A stretch of DNA of 6,673 bases from an uncultured Candidatus Melainabacteria bacterium (GCA_934777245.1 CAKVND010000073.1:1-6673), one strand, 5' to 3'. Positions 1 through 6,058 are shown, counted from the first letter of the stretch. Notes: generated by a model not told the origin, from the letters alone. Numbers and translations: made by a program.

Positions 1-42
1 GAATTAAGTTAGACTATCACAGGTTATTATAGGAGAAGTTTG

Positions 43-666
43 ATGCCTAATTATTTGACTAAGGAAGAGATAAGACAGTGGAGAGGTTCTTTGGAAAAAA
101 TTACGCTGGAAGAATTTGCAGCTAGATTAGGAAAAGAAGTTGAAGAAAGTAAACCGACTAATGATGTTGTTGATATCGTTATGTCAAAAGGTACTTCATC
201 TAATACAAATAAGAGCAATCACGAAAGTTTTTCAAAGATTGCAGAGCGTGCGTTTGAAAGAGAACGCCAAATCTCACATACTCCGTTCTCTGTTCGCAAA
301 AGAGAATTAAAAACTGCAATTAAGGAAGAAGCAAGTATTGTAAAGTCTGAACCAAAAGTAAAAAAAGAAGTAAAGCCTGTTGAGAAGAAAAAAGAAAAAG
401 TTGTAGAAAAGGTTAAAGAAGAAATTAAAGCTACAACAAAAAAAGAAGTTCAAATTGTATTAAAAAAAGCATTGACCGACAGAGAACAAATGGTTTTTGA
501 ATATCTTTTGAATAATGTTGGAAAAACAGTTTTTGCAAAAGATTTGGCAAGTTTATTGGATTTACCAAGAGATTATGTATATAAATACATCAAAAACTTG
601 AGAGCTAAAATTGAAGGTGACAAGCTTAAAAATGTTCCTTCAGGCGGTTTTATGCTAACAGAGTAA
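43..666 (+). CDS. K/E-rich protein with C-terminal OmpR-like winged helix
   Basis: I do not recognise a named family for the whole protein (207 aa). Residues 1-35 look helical and acidic. Residues about 91-141 are a linker dominated by Lys, Glu and Val. Residues about 143-207 resemble the OmpR/PhoB-type winged helix: an opening LTDRE, a helix ending LLNNVGK, a helix-turn-helix around AKDLASLLDLPRDYVYKYIKNLRAKI, and a C-terminal wing ending GGFMLTE. I infer a DNA-binding or scaffold protein. It has no receiver domain, membrane segment or signal peptide. ATG at 43 is preferred over the in-frame TTG at 40, because AGGAGA at 31-36 sits six bases before the ATG. The downstream gene begins three bases after this stop, so the two are almost certainly co-transcribed and perhaps translationally coupled. 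The gene is real with high confidence; its function is uncertain. Confidence 0.85.
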   Translation: MPNYLTKEEIRQWRGSLEKITLEEFAARLGKEVEESKPTNDVVDIVMSKGTSSNTNKSNHESFSKIAERAFERERQISHTPFSVRKRELKTAIKEEASIVKSEPKVKKEVKPVEKKKEKVVEKVKEEIKATTKKEVQIVLKKALTDREQMVFEYLLNNVGKTVFAKDLASLLDLPRDYVYKYIKNLRAKIEGDKLKNVPSGGFMLTE

Positions 667-669
667 AAA

Positions 670-1761
670 ATGAAAGTTGTAAATTTACTTGAATTTATAA
701 ATAATGCTCATAACCTATTCACTTTGAATTATGCAAAGTGTTCTGATAAACTTGTGAATTTTTTGGATCTAATGACAGAAGACGAACAATTTACTCAAAA
801 AATAGATTTGGGTATTATTTTTGTAGACCAAAAGAGTTTAGACCAATATACAATTGTAGACGGTCTAAACCGTATACTTTCGCTTTCTTTATTGTTGCAT
901 GCAGTTTGCGAATGTTACAAAAAAACATCTGCGCAAAATGATAAAGCAATTAGAACAATAAGAAAAAAATATCTTTTGAGTGGCGGAAAATCAAAACTTA
1001 GATTAAACGAAAAAGATAACGAACTATTTAATAAAATTATAAATGGTGAACGCTTATCCGGACACGAAAAAGCAACGCCAATGTTTAAGTTGTTACATAA
1101 TTTTTGGACACAAATAAAAGAAGAAAAATTGCAAGCGGCAAAGATTTTCACAATGTTAAAGAAAATCGAAGTTACTCTCGTTGAAACGGATAATGTTTCA
1201 AAAAGAAATCTTTATTATAAGTTAAATAGTTCTCGTAAGCTCAATCAAATAGCTTTTATAGAAGATTTTTTACGCGAAAACGGCGTGGAAAAGATTTGGC
1301 AAGAAATTCGTGATAAATATTTGCCACGTGAAAATGATGTTATTTTGTTTTTAAAAGACTTTTTTGTTACTAAGTTTAATTATAAAAAATTTAATCCAGA
1401 AAGACTTTATGAATCTTTTGTGAATTATTTTGAAACAATGATGCAATATATGCCGGAAGATATTTTGATGAATAAAATGAAACGCTCTGCAGCTCTTTAT
1501 TCAAATATTTTAAATGTTAATATTCCTAATGAAGCAATTAAACAGGCTTTGATTAAAATTAAAATGCATTCAGGCGAAGATACTTATGCATATATACTTG
1601 ATGTTTATGAAGACTATGTGGAAAATAATATTTCAGAAGTAACATTTATTGAAATATTAAACACTATAGATGAATATTTAAAAAATCGTCAAGAAACCGG
1701 CAAAAACATAGAATTTAATGAACTTATACAATATTTGAACGCGTTTATTACTTGTAAATAG
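670..1761 (+). CDS. Degenerate DUF262-like (GmrS/ParB-fold) protein
   Basis: This 363-aa protein has the layout of a DUF262 domain. LGIIF (47-51) matches the usual 'lGsiv' strand. IVDGLNR (62-68) followed by a hydrophobic helix matches the family's IDGQQRLTTL motif. LRLNEKDNELF (110-120) matches the usual 'Lrp...D...F' segment, and YYKLNSS (182-188) matches 'FE.LNsrG'. DUF262 is the N-terminal domain of GmrSD type IV restriction enzymes and related defence proteins. Here the QQ of DGQQR is LN, the usual YQR near the N-terminus reads YAK (21-23), and the Glu of FE.LN is Tyr. No HNH (DUF1524) nuclease domain follows; residues 200-363 are predicted helical and unassigned. I infer a non-catalytic or divergent member. 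No good ribosome binding site lies before ATG 670, which fits coupling to the gene ending at 666. A partial or decayed restriction protein is the alternative, but the frame is intact. Confidence 0.75.
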   Translation: MKVVNLLEFINNAHNLFTLNYAKCSDKLVNFLDLMTEDEQFTQKIDLGIIFVDQKSLDQYTIVDGLNRILSLSLLLHAVCECYKKTSAQNDKAIRTIRKKYLLSGGKSKLRLNEKDNELFNKIINGERLSGHEKATPMFKLLHNFWTQIKEEKLQAAKIFTMLKKIEVTLVETDNVSKRNLYYKLNSSRKLNQIAFIEDFLRENGVEKIWQEIRDKYLPRENDVILFLKDFFVTKFNYKKFNPERLYESFVNYFETMMQYMPEDILMNKMKRSAALYSNILNVNIPNEAIKQALIKIKMHSGEDTYAYILDVYEDYVENNISEVTFIEILNTIDEYLKNRQETGKNIEFNELIQYLNAFITCK

Positions 1762-1769
1762 TTTGAAAT

Positions 1770-1991
1770 TTATTTATTTATTCGTTCGATTTCATATTTT
1801 TCGTGTTCAAGTTTACGTTCTTCATCATCTAATTTGCGCTGTTCTTTATTTAAGAAATCGATTTGTTTTTTGATTTCATTTTCCTCTTTATGTAAATCAT
1901 CTTCTTGTTTTCTTATTTCTTCTTCGGCTTTATTGTTGTTTCTAAAGTTTGTTCGTCTAATAGGTGTGCAAAAAATTGGTTGAATTCTCAT
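1770..1991 (-). CDS. Small charged coiled-coil protein, unknown function
   Basis: This 73-aa protein has a short basic N-terminal part (MRIQPIFCTPIRRTNFRNNN) and then about 50 residues made almost entirely of Glu, Lys, Asp, Gln and Arg with regularly spaced Leu and Ile. That pattern predicts one long helix or coiled coil. The start is well supported: on the minus strand AAGGAGT lies five bases before the ATG. No family is recognised. Its 3' end faces the DUF262-like gene with an 8-base gap and no visible terminator hairpin, so the two transcripts probably overlap. It is divergent from hicA across about 105 bases. The N-terminal IQPI-F-T-P segment before a low-complexity tail could be a short targeting or recognition tag, but that is speculation. 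Confidence 0.7.
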   Translation of the reverse strand: MRIQPIFCTPIRRTNFRNNNKAEEEIRKQEDDLHKEENEIKKQIDFLNKEQRKLDDEERKLEHEKYEIERINK

Positions 1992-2061
1992 ATTTACTCC
2001 TTAGTTTGTTTTATGTCATATTAAAACCTGAAAAAATATTTTTTGCTAGTGCTATTTAGAC

Positions 2062-2097
2062 TTGTTTCATGATAGCAAATATGCTATCATGAATGTA
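2062..2097 (+). promoter_or_regulatory. Predicted hicAB promoter with start site at the hicA ATG
   Basis: A -35-like TTGTTT (2062-2067; 3 of 6 to consensus) and a -10-like TATCAT (2085-2090; 5 of 6) are separated by 17 bases. Transcription starting 6-8 bases after the -10 would begin at 2096-2098, exactly on the hicA start codon at 2097. A perfect A6-TA-T6 palindrome (2031-2044) lies upstream and could be a bent or UP-like element. The promoter is a prediction from spacing and sequence only. Confidence 0.5.
2068..2091. promoter_or_regulatory. Perfect 10-bp inverted repeat, probable HicB operator
   Basis: Arms CATGATAGCA (2068-2077) and TGCTATCATG (2082-2091) are perfect reverse complements around the spacer AATA. 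The repeat fills the gap between the predicted -35 and -10 and covers the -10. HicB antitoxins with a ribbon-helix-helix or HTH tail are known to bind palindromes in their own promoters, and the HicB here has such a tail. I infer that this is the autoregulatory operator. Confidence 0.75.
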
Positions 2098-2339
2098 TGA
2101 GTAAACGTGATAAGTTAATTCAAAGAATTTTGAATGGAAAATCTGATATTTCACCGGAAGAAGCTATAAAAATCTTGGAAGCTTTTGGTTACGTTTCAAC
2201 TGGTCCTGCGGGTGGAAGCTCACATTTAACATTTAGAAAACAAAATAGACCTTCCATTACTATTGTTTTAACTCAAAATCCTTTAAAACCATATATGGTT
2301 GCAAAAATACAAGCAGTTCTTAAATTTGAGGGGTATTAA
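2097..2339 (+). CDS. hicA: HicA-family toxin (mRNA interferase)
   Basis: This 80-aa protein matches HicA: an N-terminal helix, an EEAIKILEAFGYV segment, and the signature GGSSHLTFRK (39-48) carrying the conserved His43 expected at the RNase active site on a double-stranded-RNA-binding-like fold. The C-terminus (LKPYMVAKIQAVLK) also fits. HicA toxins cleave mRNA when free and are neutralised by HicB. The length is normal for the family and no key residue is missing. No ribosome binding site precedes ATG 2097. Instead the predicted transcription start coincides with it, suggesting leaderless and perhaps weak translation. An out-of-frame ATG at 2093 would make only a three-residue peptide ending at 2104. 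The stop is one base from the hicB start, giving a classic hicAB order. Confidence 0.9.
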   Translation: MSKRDKLIQRILNGKSDISPEEAIKILEAFGYVSTGPAGGSSHLTFRKQNRPSITIVLTQNPLKPYMVAKIQAVLKFEGY

Positions 2340-2340
2340 T

Positions 2341-2703
2341 ATGAAAAAAAATTTGGATTATTACATTAATTTACCTTATAGTTACATTGTTGAATGGAGT
2401 GATGCAGATAATTGCTACCTTGGAAGCATTGTAGAATTAGAACGAAATATGACTTGTGGTGAAACTCCAGAGGAAACAATTTCAAATTTAAAAGATGCGT
2501 TAGTTGCTTATGTAAATACTAGTATTGAGAATAATATGGATATTCCAGAACCAATTAAATTAACAGATTACAAAGGGAATATTACATACAGAACAACAGG
2601 GTTGAATCATTATAAGCTTGCTAAAATTGCTAAGTTAAAAGGGATTAGCATTAATGCTTTAATAGAAGAGGCTGTTGAAGAAAAGCTGCAAGAATCTCTA
2701 TAG
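2341..2703 (+). CDS. hicB: HicB-family antitoxin
   Basis: This 120-aa protein has the HicB layout. Residues about 13-60 form the partial RNase-H-like fold: YIVEWSDADNCYLGSIVEL, then the T-x-EE-(A/T) helix around ETPEETISNLKDALVAYV. IPEP (68-71) is the usual hinge. Residues about 85-118 look like a ribbon-helix-helix DNA-binding tail (HYKLAKIAKLKGISINALIEEAVEEKL). The N-terminal part should block HicA and the tail should bind the operator at 2068-2091. The start chosen is ATG 2341: GAGGGG (2328-2333) lies seven bases upstream, inside the last codons of hicA. An in-frame TTG at 2299 exists but lacks such a site and would overlap hicA. The strong site here, against none at hicA, would favour antitoxin over toxin. 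Confidence 0.92.
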   Translation: MKKNLDYYINLPYSYIVEWSDADNCYLGSIVELERNMTCGETPEETISNLKDALVAYVNTSIENNMDIPEPIKLTDYKGNITYRTTGLNHYKLAKIAKLKGISINALIEEAVEEKLQESL

Positions 2704-2711
2704 ATTAACAT

Positions 2712-2785
2712 CTCCTCGTAGCTCAGTTGGATAGAGTGCGGGTCTCCGAAGCCCGAGGTCATGGGTTCAATTCCCATCGAGGAGG
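2712..2785 (+). tRNA. tRNA-Arg (anticodon CCG)
   Basis: A full cloverleaf can be drawn. The acceptor stem is CTCCTCG (2712-2718) with CGAGGAG (2778-2784), discriminator G2785. The D stem is GCTC/GAGT (2721-2724 with 2734-2737). The anticodon stem is 2739-2743 with 2751-2755, closed by a T-G pair. The loop CTCCGAA (2744-2750) places anticodon CCG at 2746-2748. The T arm is ATGGG-TTCAATT-CCCAT (2761-2777). It decodes CGG, a rare arginine codon in such an AT-rich genome; I noticed no in-frame CGG in this window's genes. CCA is not encoded. Only eight bases separate it from the hicB stop, so it must be read through from hicAB or use a promoter inside hicB. A weak candidate is TTGAAG (2675-2680) with TATAGA (2699-2704). 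Confidence 0.95.
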
Positions 2786-2804
2786 TTTAATTTTTAGAAG
2801 AATA

Positions 2805-2813
2805 TGTTATACT
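2805..2813 (+). promoter_or_regulatory. Extended -10 promoter for the GGDEF/HD-GYP gene
   Basis: TG (2805-2806), one base, then TATACT (2808-2813; 5 of 6 to TATAAT) forms an extended -10 element. The -35 region is poor (GTTTAA-like just after the tRNA), which an extended -10 can tolerate. The start would be near 2820, giving a leader of about 29 bases before GTG 2849. Confidence 0.5.
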
Positions 2814-2848
2814 GAATATATAGATAGAGGAATTAAAGGACAGTCATT

Positions 2849-4732
2849 GTGGGCTTTTTTGATAGCTTCAAAAATTTTAAAAACAATTTAGATAGAGTAG
2901 AATCAACCGTTTATTCTGGTTCTGATTCTTTACTGGAAGTTTACGAAAAGAATGCAAAACTTGAAGCTGAAATTATTGCAAGAACAAAAGAATTAGATAG
3001 AGCTAACCGTCAAATGCTTACCTTGCAGCATATTTGGGAAATGATGAATTCTTCAAAGCCTCTTTCCAGTGTTCTTAATGCTATTGTAAATAGTTTGCAA
3101 GGTGAACTCGGATATTTATATAGTTTTATAGTTAAGCAACGTAGTGATAATGACGGTAAATATTTACAAATCGTTGCGTCTTCAAGAGATGATTTAGGTG
3201 AAAAATTTTCAGAATATTTGAATTGTGATTTGAGTGATTATAGAATGCTTTTTCCGGAATTTGATGAGTTGAAAAATTCAGTAAAAAACAATCAAATTTA
3301 TCAATCAAAAGAACTTGTAAAATTAATTACGGGGTTTATTCCTAGCCTAGACAAAGAAAAAGTTGCTGGTTTTTTAACGCAAGCTAAAATGAAATCTTAT
3401 ATTTTAGTTCCATTGGTTTCTAAACAAACTCATTTCGGTTCTCTTATTGTATTTTCTTCTCGAGAGAATATAAGTAATAGTGAATTGAATTTTTTAAGTC
3501 TGTTTGCAAAACAAATTGAACTTGCAATTACAATTGCAGACTTATTCCAAGCAGTAAAAGAACAAGCGATTACTGATGGTATGACGGGGCTTTATAATAG
3601 AAGATATTTTGAAGAGTACATAAAAAAAGAAGCCATCCGTGCAATGCGTCAAAAACAGAAATTTACAGTTATTGGGCTTGATTTGGATCATTTAAAACAG
3701 ATTAACGATACGTATGGTCATAATTACGGTGATATTGCGATAAAAGCAATAGCGGAAGTTCTAAAAAGTAATGCGCGTTCTATAGATATAGCAGCTAGAA
3801 TGGGTGGAGAAGAATTCAATTTAATTTTGCCTGCCGTTGATATTGAAGGCGGTTGCATAGCTGCAGAACGTATTAGAAAAGCCATAGAATCAGTTGAATT
3901 AGATAAGATAGGACATATAACAGCAAGTTTGGGTGTCGCAACTTATCCGGATCAGTCGGATGATATCCAAGAGCTTTTGGAACTAACAGACCAAGCAATG
4001 TACGAATCTAAACGCAACGGCAGAAATAGAGTTACTATAGCAAAACCTTCGTACGAAACATCTTGGCAAGAAATTGCAGTAAATACATTTGTTGATATTC
4101 TTTCAAAACACAGAATTCCGATGGACGCAGTTACGTCAAGACTTTTGACCGAAAAACTAATGGATATGAATAACGATAGACTTTATCAAGTTGCAGATTC
4201 TCTTGTTCAATCATATAATCCGCAGCACCAAATTGGTGGAATGAAGCAAAAAGTTGAGCTTGCGACTATGCTCGCAAAACGTTTTGACTTGCCGAAAGAA
4301 GCAATTGACCGATTAAAAATAGCTGTTTTGCTTTATGATATCGGAAATACAATGTTGCCTAAAGAATTATTGAATAAGCGCGAACCTTTGAATGACGATG
4401 ATAGAAGTTCAATAAAACAACATCCTATAATCGCTGCACGAGAAATTTTAAAACCGATATCTAATATAGTAGACATTATTCCGATTATTGAAAAACACCA
4501 CGAAAACTGGAATGGAACAGGTTATCCGAATAAAATAGCAGGTGACGAAATCCCAATCGAATCACAAATTATTTTAATTATTGATTCTTATTTCGCTTTA
4601 ATGGAAAAACGTCCGTATCGAGAAGCTTTGAGTTCCGATGATGCAATAAAAATTATTCAAGCTGATGTTGATAAAAAATGGAGTGCAAAACTTACCGACG
4701 AATTTATATCGTTAGTTAAGACTGATTTTTAA
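2849..4732 (+). CDS. GAF-GGDEF-HD-GYP c-di-GMP signalling protein, degenerate HD site
   Basis: This 627-aa soluble protein starts with a coiled-coil-like stretch (about 15-60), then a GAF-like sensor (about 65-230). The GGDEF domain (about 240-397) has the metal-binding LDLD (277-280), the catalytic GGEEF (319-323) and an RxxD inhibitory site (RSID, 310-313) exactly five residues before it. It should make c-di-GMP from two GTP with product inhibition. The C-terminal HD-GYP domain (about 462-600) keeps HP (525-526), HHENWNGTGYP (550-560) and D579. However, the HD pair is YD (496-497), the following Lys of the usual HDIGK is Asn, and the first histidine aligns to Met465. Loss of two metal ligands suggests weak or absent phosphodiesterase activity, perhaps a binding or regulatory role. 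The start is GTG 2849, with AAAGGA (2835-2840) eight bases upstream. No membrane segments or signal peptide are visible. Confidence 0.92.
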   Translation: MGFFDSFKNFKNNLDRVESTVYSGSDSLLEVYEKNAKLEAEIIARTKELDRANRQMLTLQHIWEMMNSSKPLSSVLNAIVNSLQGELGYLYSFIVKQRSDNDGKYLQIVASSRDDLGEKFSEYLNCDLSDYRMLFPEFDELKNSVKNNQIYQSKELVKLITGFIPSLDKEKVAGFLTQAKMKSYILVPLVSKQTHFGSLIVFSSRENISNSELNFLSLFAKQIELAITIADLFQAVKEQAITDGMTGLYNRRYFEEYIKKEAIRAMRQKQKFTVIGLDLDHLKQINDTYGHNYGDIAIKAIAEVLKSNARSIDIAARMGGEEFNLILPAVDIEGGCIAAERIRKAIESVELDKIGHITASLGVATYPDQSDDIQELLELTDQAMYESKRNGRNRVTIAKPSYETSWQEIAVNTFVDILSKHRIPMDAVTSRLLTEKLMDMNNDRLYQVADSLVQSYNPQHQIGGMKQKVELATMLAKRFDLPKEAIDRLKIAVLLYDIGNTMLPKELLNKREPLNDDDRSSIKQHPIIAAREILKPISNIVDIIPIIEKHHENWNGTGYPNKIAGDEIPIESQIILIIDSYFALMEKRPYREALSSDDAIKIIQADVDKKWSAKLTDEFISLVKTDF

Positions 4733-4740
4733 AAATCGGT
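4721..4740. terminator. Near-perfect palindrome over a stop codon, possible weak bidirectional terminator
   Basis: The ten bases at 4721-4730 (ACTGATTTTT) and at 4731-4740 (AAAAATCGGT) pair with one G-T wobble. The palindrome contains the TAA (4730-4732) of the c-di-GMP gene and lies between convergent genes. It is AT-rich and followed by TATTATATAT rather than a clean T-tract, so termination would be weak. Confidence is low that it terminates transcription; the palindrome itself is clear. Confidence 0.35.
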
Positions 4741-4749
4741 TATTATATA

Positions 4750-5199
4750 TTAAATTGCAACTTTAACAATAACTTTTTTAACAGAAAGTTTTTTATCCGG
4801 ATTTAGAGCCGGTTGGTGTGCGTCTTGTGGGAAGAATACCAAAAAATCACCTTCTTCTAATGTTTGATAATTATCAATAATATTACATTTTAGGAATTCA
4901 ATATCTTTTTCTTTGTTATAAGCTTCAGTAGTTGAACAATTGGAATAATCAGTAACTCCCACTTTTTCGCGACCTTTTATCATATATTGAATATCAATAT
5001 ACTTTCTGTGCCCTTCATAAGGTGCGCTATCTTTTGTTTCATAACTTTGAACATTTGCAAAAATATTTTCTCCATCAATTATATGTTTACCATCCGGCAT
5101 ATTAATCATGTCATTATTTTTTAACCATTCAAAACCTTTTTGTAAAGCGTCTGAAATGCCATAATAGCTGGATGCATGTTCTAATCTGTCTTTTATCAT
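4750..5199 (-). CDS. YhcH/YjgK/YiaL family protein (cupin fold)
   Basis: The 149-aa length and motifs match the YhcH/YjgK/YiaL (DUF386, TabA-like) family: an N-terminal helix with GFEWLKNND, then EGHRKYIDIQYMIKGREKVGV with the conserved E-x-H and D-I-Q residues of the cupin metal site, and FLVFFPQDAHQP with the later conserved His. Members are linked to sugar or sialic-acid metabolism, are encoded beside beta-galactosidase or YiaK-like genes, or (TabA) affect biofilm and toxin-antitoxin responses. No sugar genes lie beside it here, so the substrate cannot be inferred. The start is certain: on the minus strand AGGAGG ends five bases before the ATG. It faces the GGDEF/HD-GYP gene with a 17-base gap. 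TabA-like proteins were named from toxin-antitoxin-linked biofilm work, so the nearby hicAB is suggestive but probably coincidental. Confidence 0.92.
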   Translation of the reverse strand: MIKDRLEHASSYYGISDALQKGFEWLKNNDMINMPDGKHIIDGENIFANVQSYETKDSAPYEGHRKYIDIQYMIKGREKVGVTDYSNCSTTEAYNKEKDIEFLKCNIIDNYQTLEEGDFLVFFPQDAHQPALNPDKKLSVKKVIVKVAI

Positions 5200-5228
5200 A
5201 ATACCCTCCTTTTAATTCATCTTTACAA

Positions 5229-5257
5229 ATCTTAACAAAACCAAAGAAAAAAGGCAA
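5229..5257 (-). promoter_or_regulatory. Candidate promoter for the YhcH-family gene
   Basis: On the minus strand TTGCCT (complement of 5252-5257; 4 of 6 to TTGACA) and TAAGAT (complement of 5229-5234; 4 of 6) are separated by 17 bases. Transcription would start near 5222, about 22 bases before the ATG. The match is moderate and AT-rich DNA gives chance hits. Confidence 0.4.
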
Positions 5258-5258
5258 T

Positions 5259-5287
5259 TTTAAAAAACTAAAATACTTTATTATAAT
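5259..5287 (+). promoter_or_regulatory. Candidate promoter for the Met-rich coiled-coil gene
   Basis: A perfect -10 TATAAT (5282-5287) has a -35-like TTTAAA (5259-5264; 4 of 6) 17 bases upstream. The start would be near 5294, giving a leader of about 34 bases. Its -35 almost touches the -35 of the divergent YhcH-gene promoter, so the two may compete or share a regulator. Confidence 0.6.
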
Positions 5288-5327
5288 GTAAGGTTAAAAG
5301 GTTAGAACAAAGTTAGGTAGGTTTACT

Positions 5328-5843
5328 ATGTTAATGGCATTCTGGCAAGTCCAGAGATTAACACGCGAAATAAATCAATTAGAAAGGCAGGCAATGCAAA
5401 CCCGCATGAAACTTTCTAATTACCAAAAGTACGCCGGAATGTTGGGTGGTTCTTCCGCAATCTCAATGGCGAACATAGCTGGTATGTCTGCCGAACTTTT
5501 ACCAAGAGCCGCAATTTTTGCTCAGTTCTCTAATCAAGCAAGTTCAATGAGTGCAATGCAAAATGTACAGTCTATGAAAATGAGAGGAATGGTTCCTTGG
5601 ACAGGAAATGCATTAACTCAATATCAAATGGAAATGAGTGCATTCTCAAAATTCAAAGAAGAATCTATGAAGGCTTTGAAACAACAAGAAATAGAAGTCT
5701 TAAATGAAAAAGAAAAAGAAATTCAATTAGAAATGAATGATATAGAACAAAGGTTAGCTATGAAACGTGCAGAGCTTCAATCATGTAAACAATTAGCAAT
5801 GCAAGAAGCTAAAGAAAGTGCACCAACCTTTGGACTAGGATAA
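5328..5843 (+). CDS. Methionine-rich coiled-coil protein, unknown function
   Basis: No family is recognised in this 171-aa protein. Residues about 5-34 form an amphipathic or coiled-coil helix. Residues about 36-90 are rich in Gly, Ala, Ser and Met, hydrophobic but not a clear membrane span (AISMANIAGMSAELLPRAAI). Residues about 100-163 form a long, highly charged coiled coil, and the C-terminus ends APTFGLG. Eighteen of 171 residues are Met (about 10%), far above a typical protein. There is no signal peptide and one Cys. ATG 5328 has AGGTAGG (5315-5321) six bases upstream; ATG 5334 is the in-frame alternative. It has its own promoter and strong terminator, so it is a single-gene unit. The helix - small-residue core - coil layout recalls secreted or assembly-forming helical proteins, but that is only an analogy. 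Confidence 0.8.
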   Translation: MLMAFWQVQRLTREINQLERQAMQTRMKLSNYQKYAGMLGGSSAISMANIAGMSAELLPRAAIFAQFSNQASSMSAMQNVQSMKMRGMVPWTGNALTQYQMEMSAFSKFKEESMKALKQQEIEVLNEKEKEIQLEMNDIEQRLAMKRAELQSCKQLAMQEAKESAPTFGLG

Positions 5844-5924
5844 AATAATTTAATTTAACTCTAAAAACTTCAAAGTGTGTAGTAAATCGTGAAGTGTATA
5901 CCTATTAACTTAAAAATTCCCCCG

Positions 5925-5949
5925 CCTCTTTTCTAAAGAGGTTTTTTTT
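5925..5949 (+). terminator. Strong Rho-independent terminator after the Met-rich gene
   Basis: CCTCTTT (5925-5931) pairs perfectly with AAAGAGG (5935-5941) around a TCT loop, followed directly by eight T (5942-5949). It lies about 80 bases after the stop at 5843. Confidence 0.93.
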
Positions 5950-6017
5950 GTTAAAAATTATCGCCACCATATGCGCGAATTACATGATAGTTTTAATAAA
6001 AAATAGGGGTAATAAAA

Positions 6018-6058
6018 GGCTGGATTCTTCAGTTCTAATCGAACTTCAGAATGACGGC
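6018..6058. repeat. Dispersed-type palindromic repeat (GGATTCTTC ... GAATGACGG)
   Basis: A hairpin forms from ATTCT (6024-6028) with AGAAT (6048-6052), a 2x2 TC/TC internal bulge, then AGTTC (6031-6035) with GAACT (6041-6045) around loop TAATC. The outer bases (CTGGATTCTTC on one side, TCAGAATGACGG on the other) match the GTCATTCTGA...GAAGAATCC type of short intergenic palindrome found in many copies in diverse low-GC and other bacterial genomes. Membership is from memory of that pattern; copy number here cannot be seen. Confidence 0.6.

Noticed and set aside
1..32. Possible tail of an upstream coding sequence (frame open to TAG at 30-32)
   Set aside because: About nine codons are too few to tell coding from chance, and other frames also stop nearby.
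915..1151. 78-aa open frame on the minus strand
   Set aside because: It lies wholly inside the DUF262-like gene on the opposite strand, has biased Phe/Leu/Ser composition typical of antisense to Lys/Glu-rich coding DNA, and has no support of its own.
2299..2340. Upstream in-frame TTG start for hicB
   Set aside because: ATG 2341 has an ideally spaced GAGGGG and begins at the normal HicB N-terminus; the TTG would overlap hicA by 41 bases with no ribosome binding site.
2712..2785. tRNA as an attachment site for an integrated element
   Set aside because: No repeat of the tRNA 3' end and no integrase is seen in the window; hicAB lies on the 5' side, whereas integration usually affects the 3' end.
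5962..6006. Short plus-strand ATG frame near 5980 (about 11 codons)
   Set aside because: It has no ribosome binding site, is very short and lies between a terminator and a repeat.
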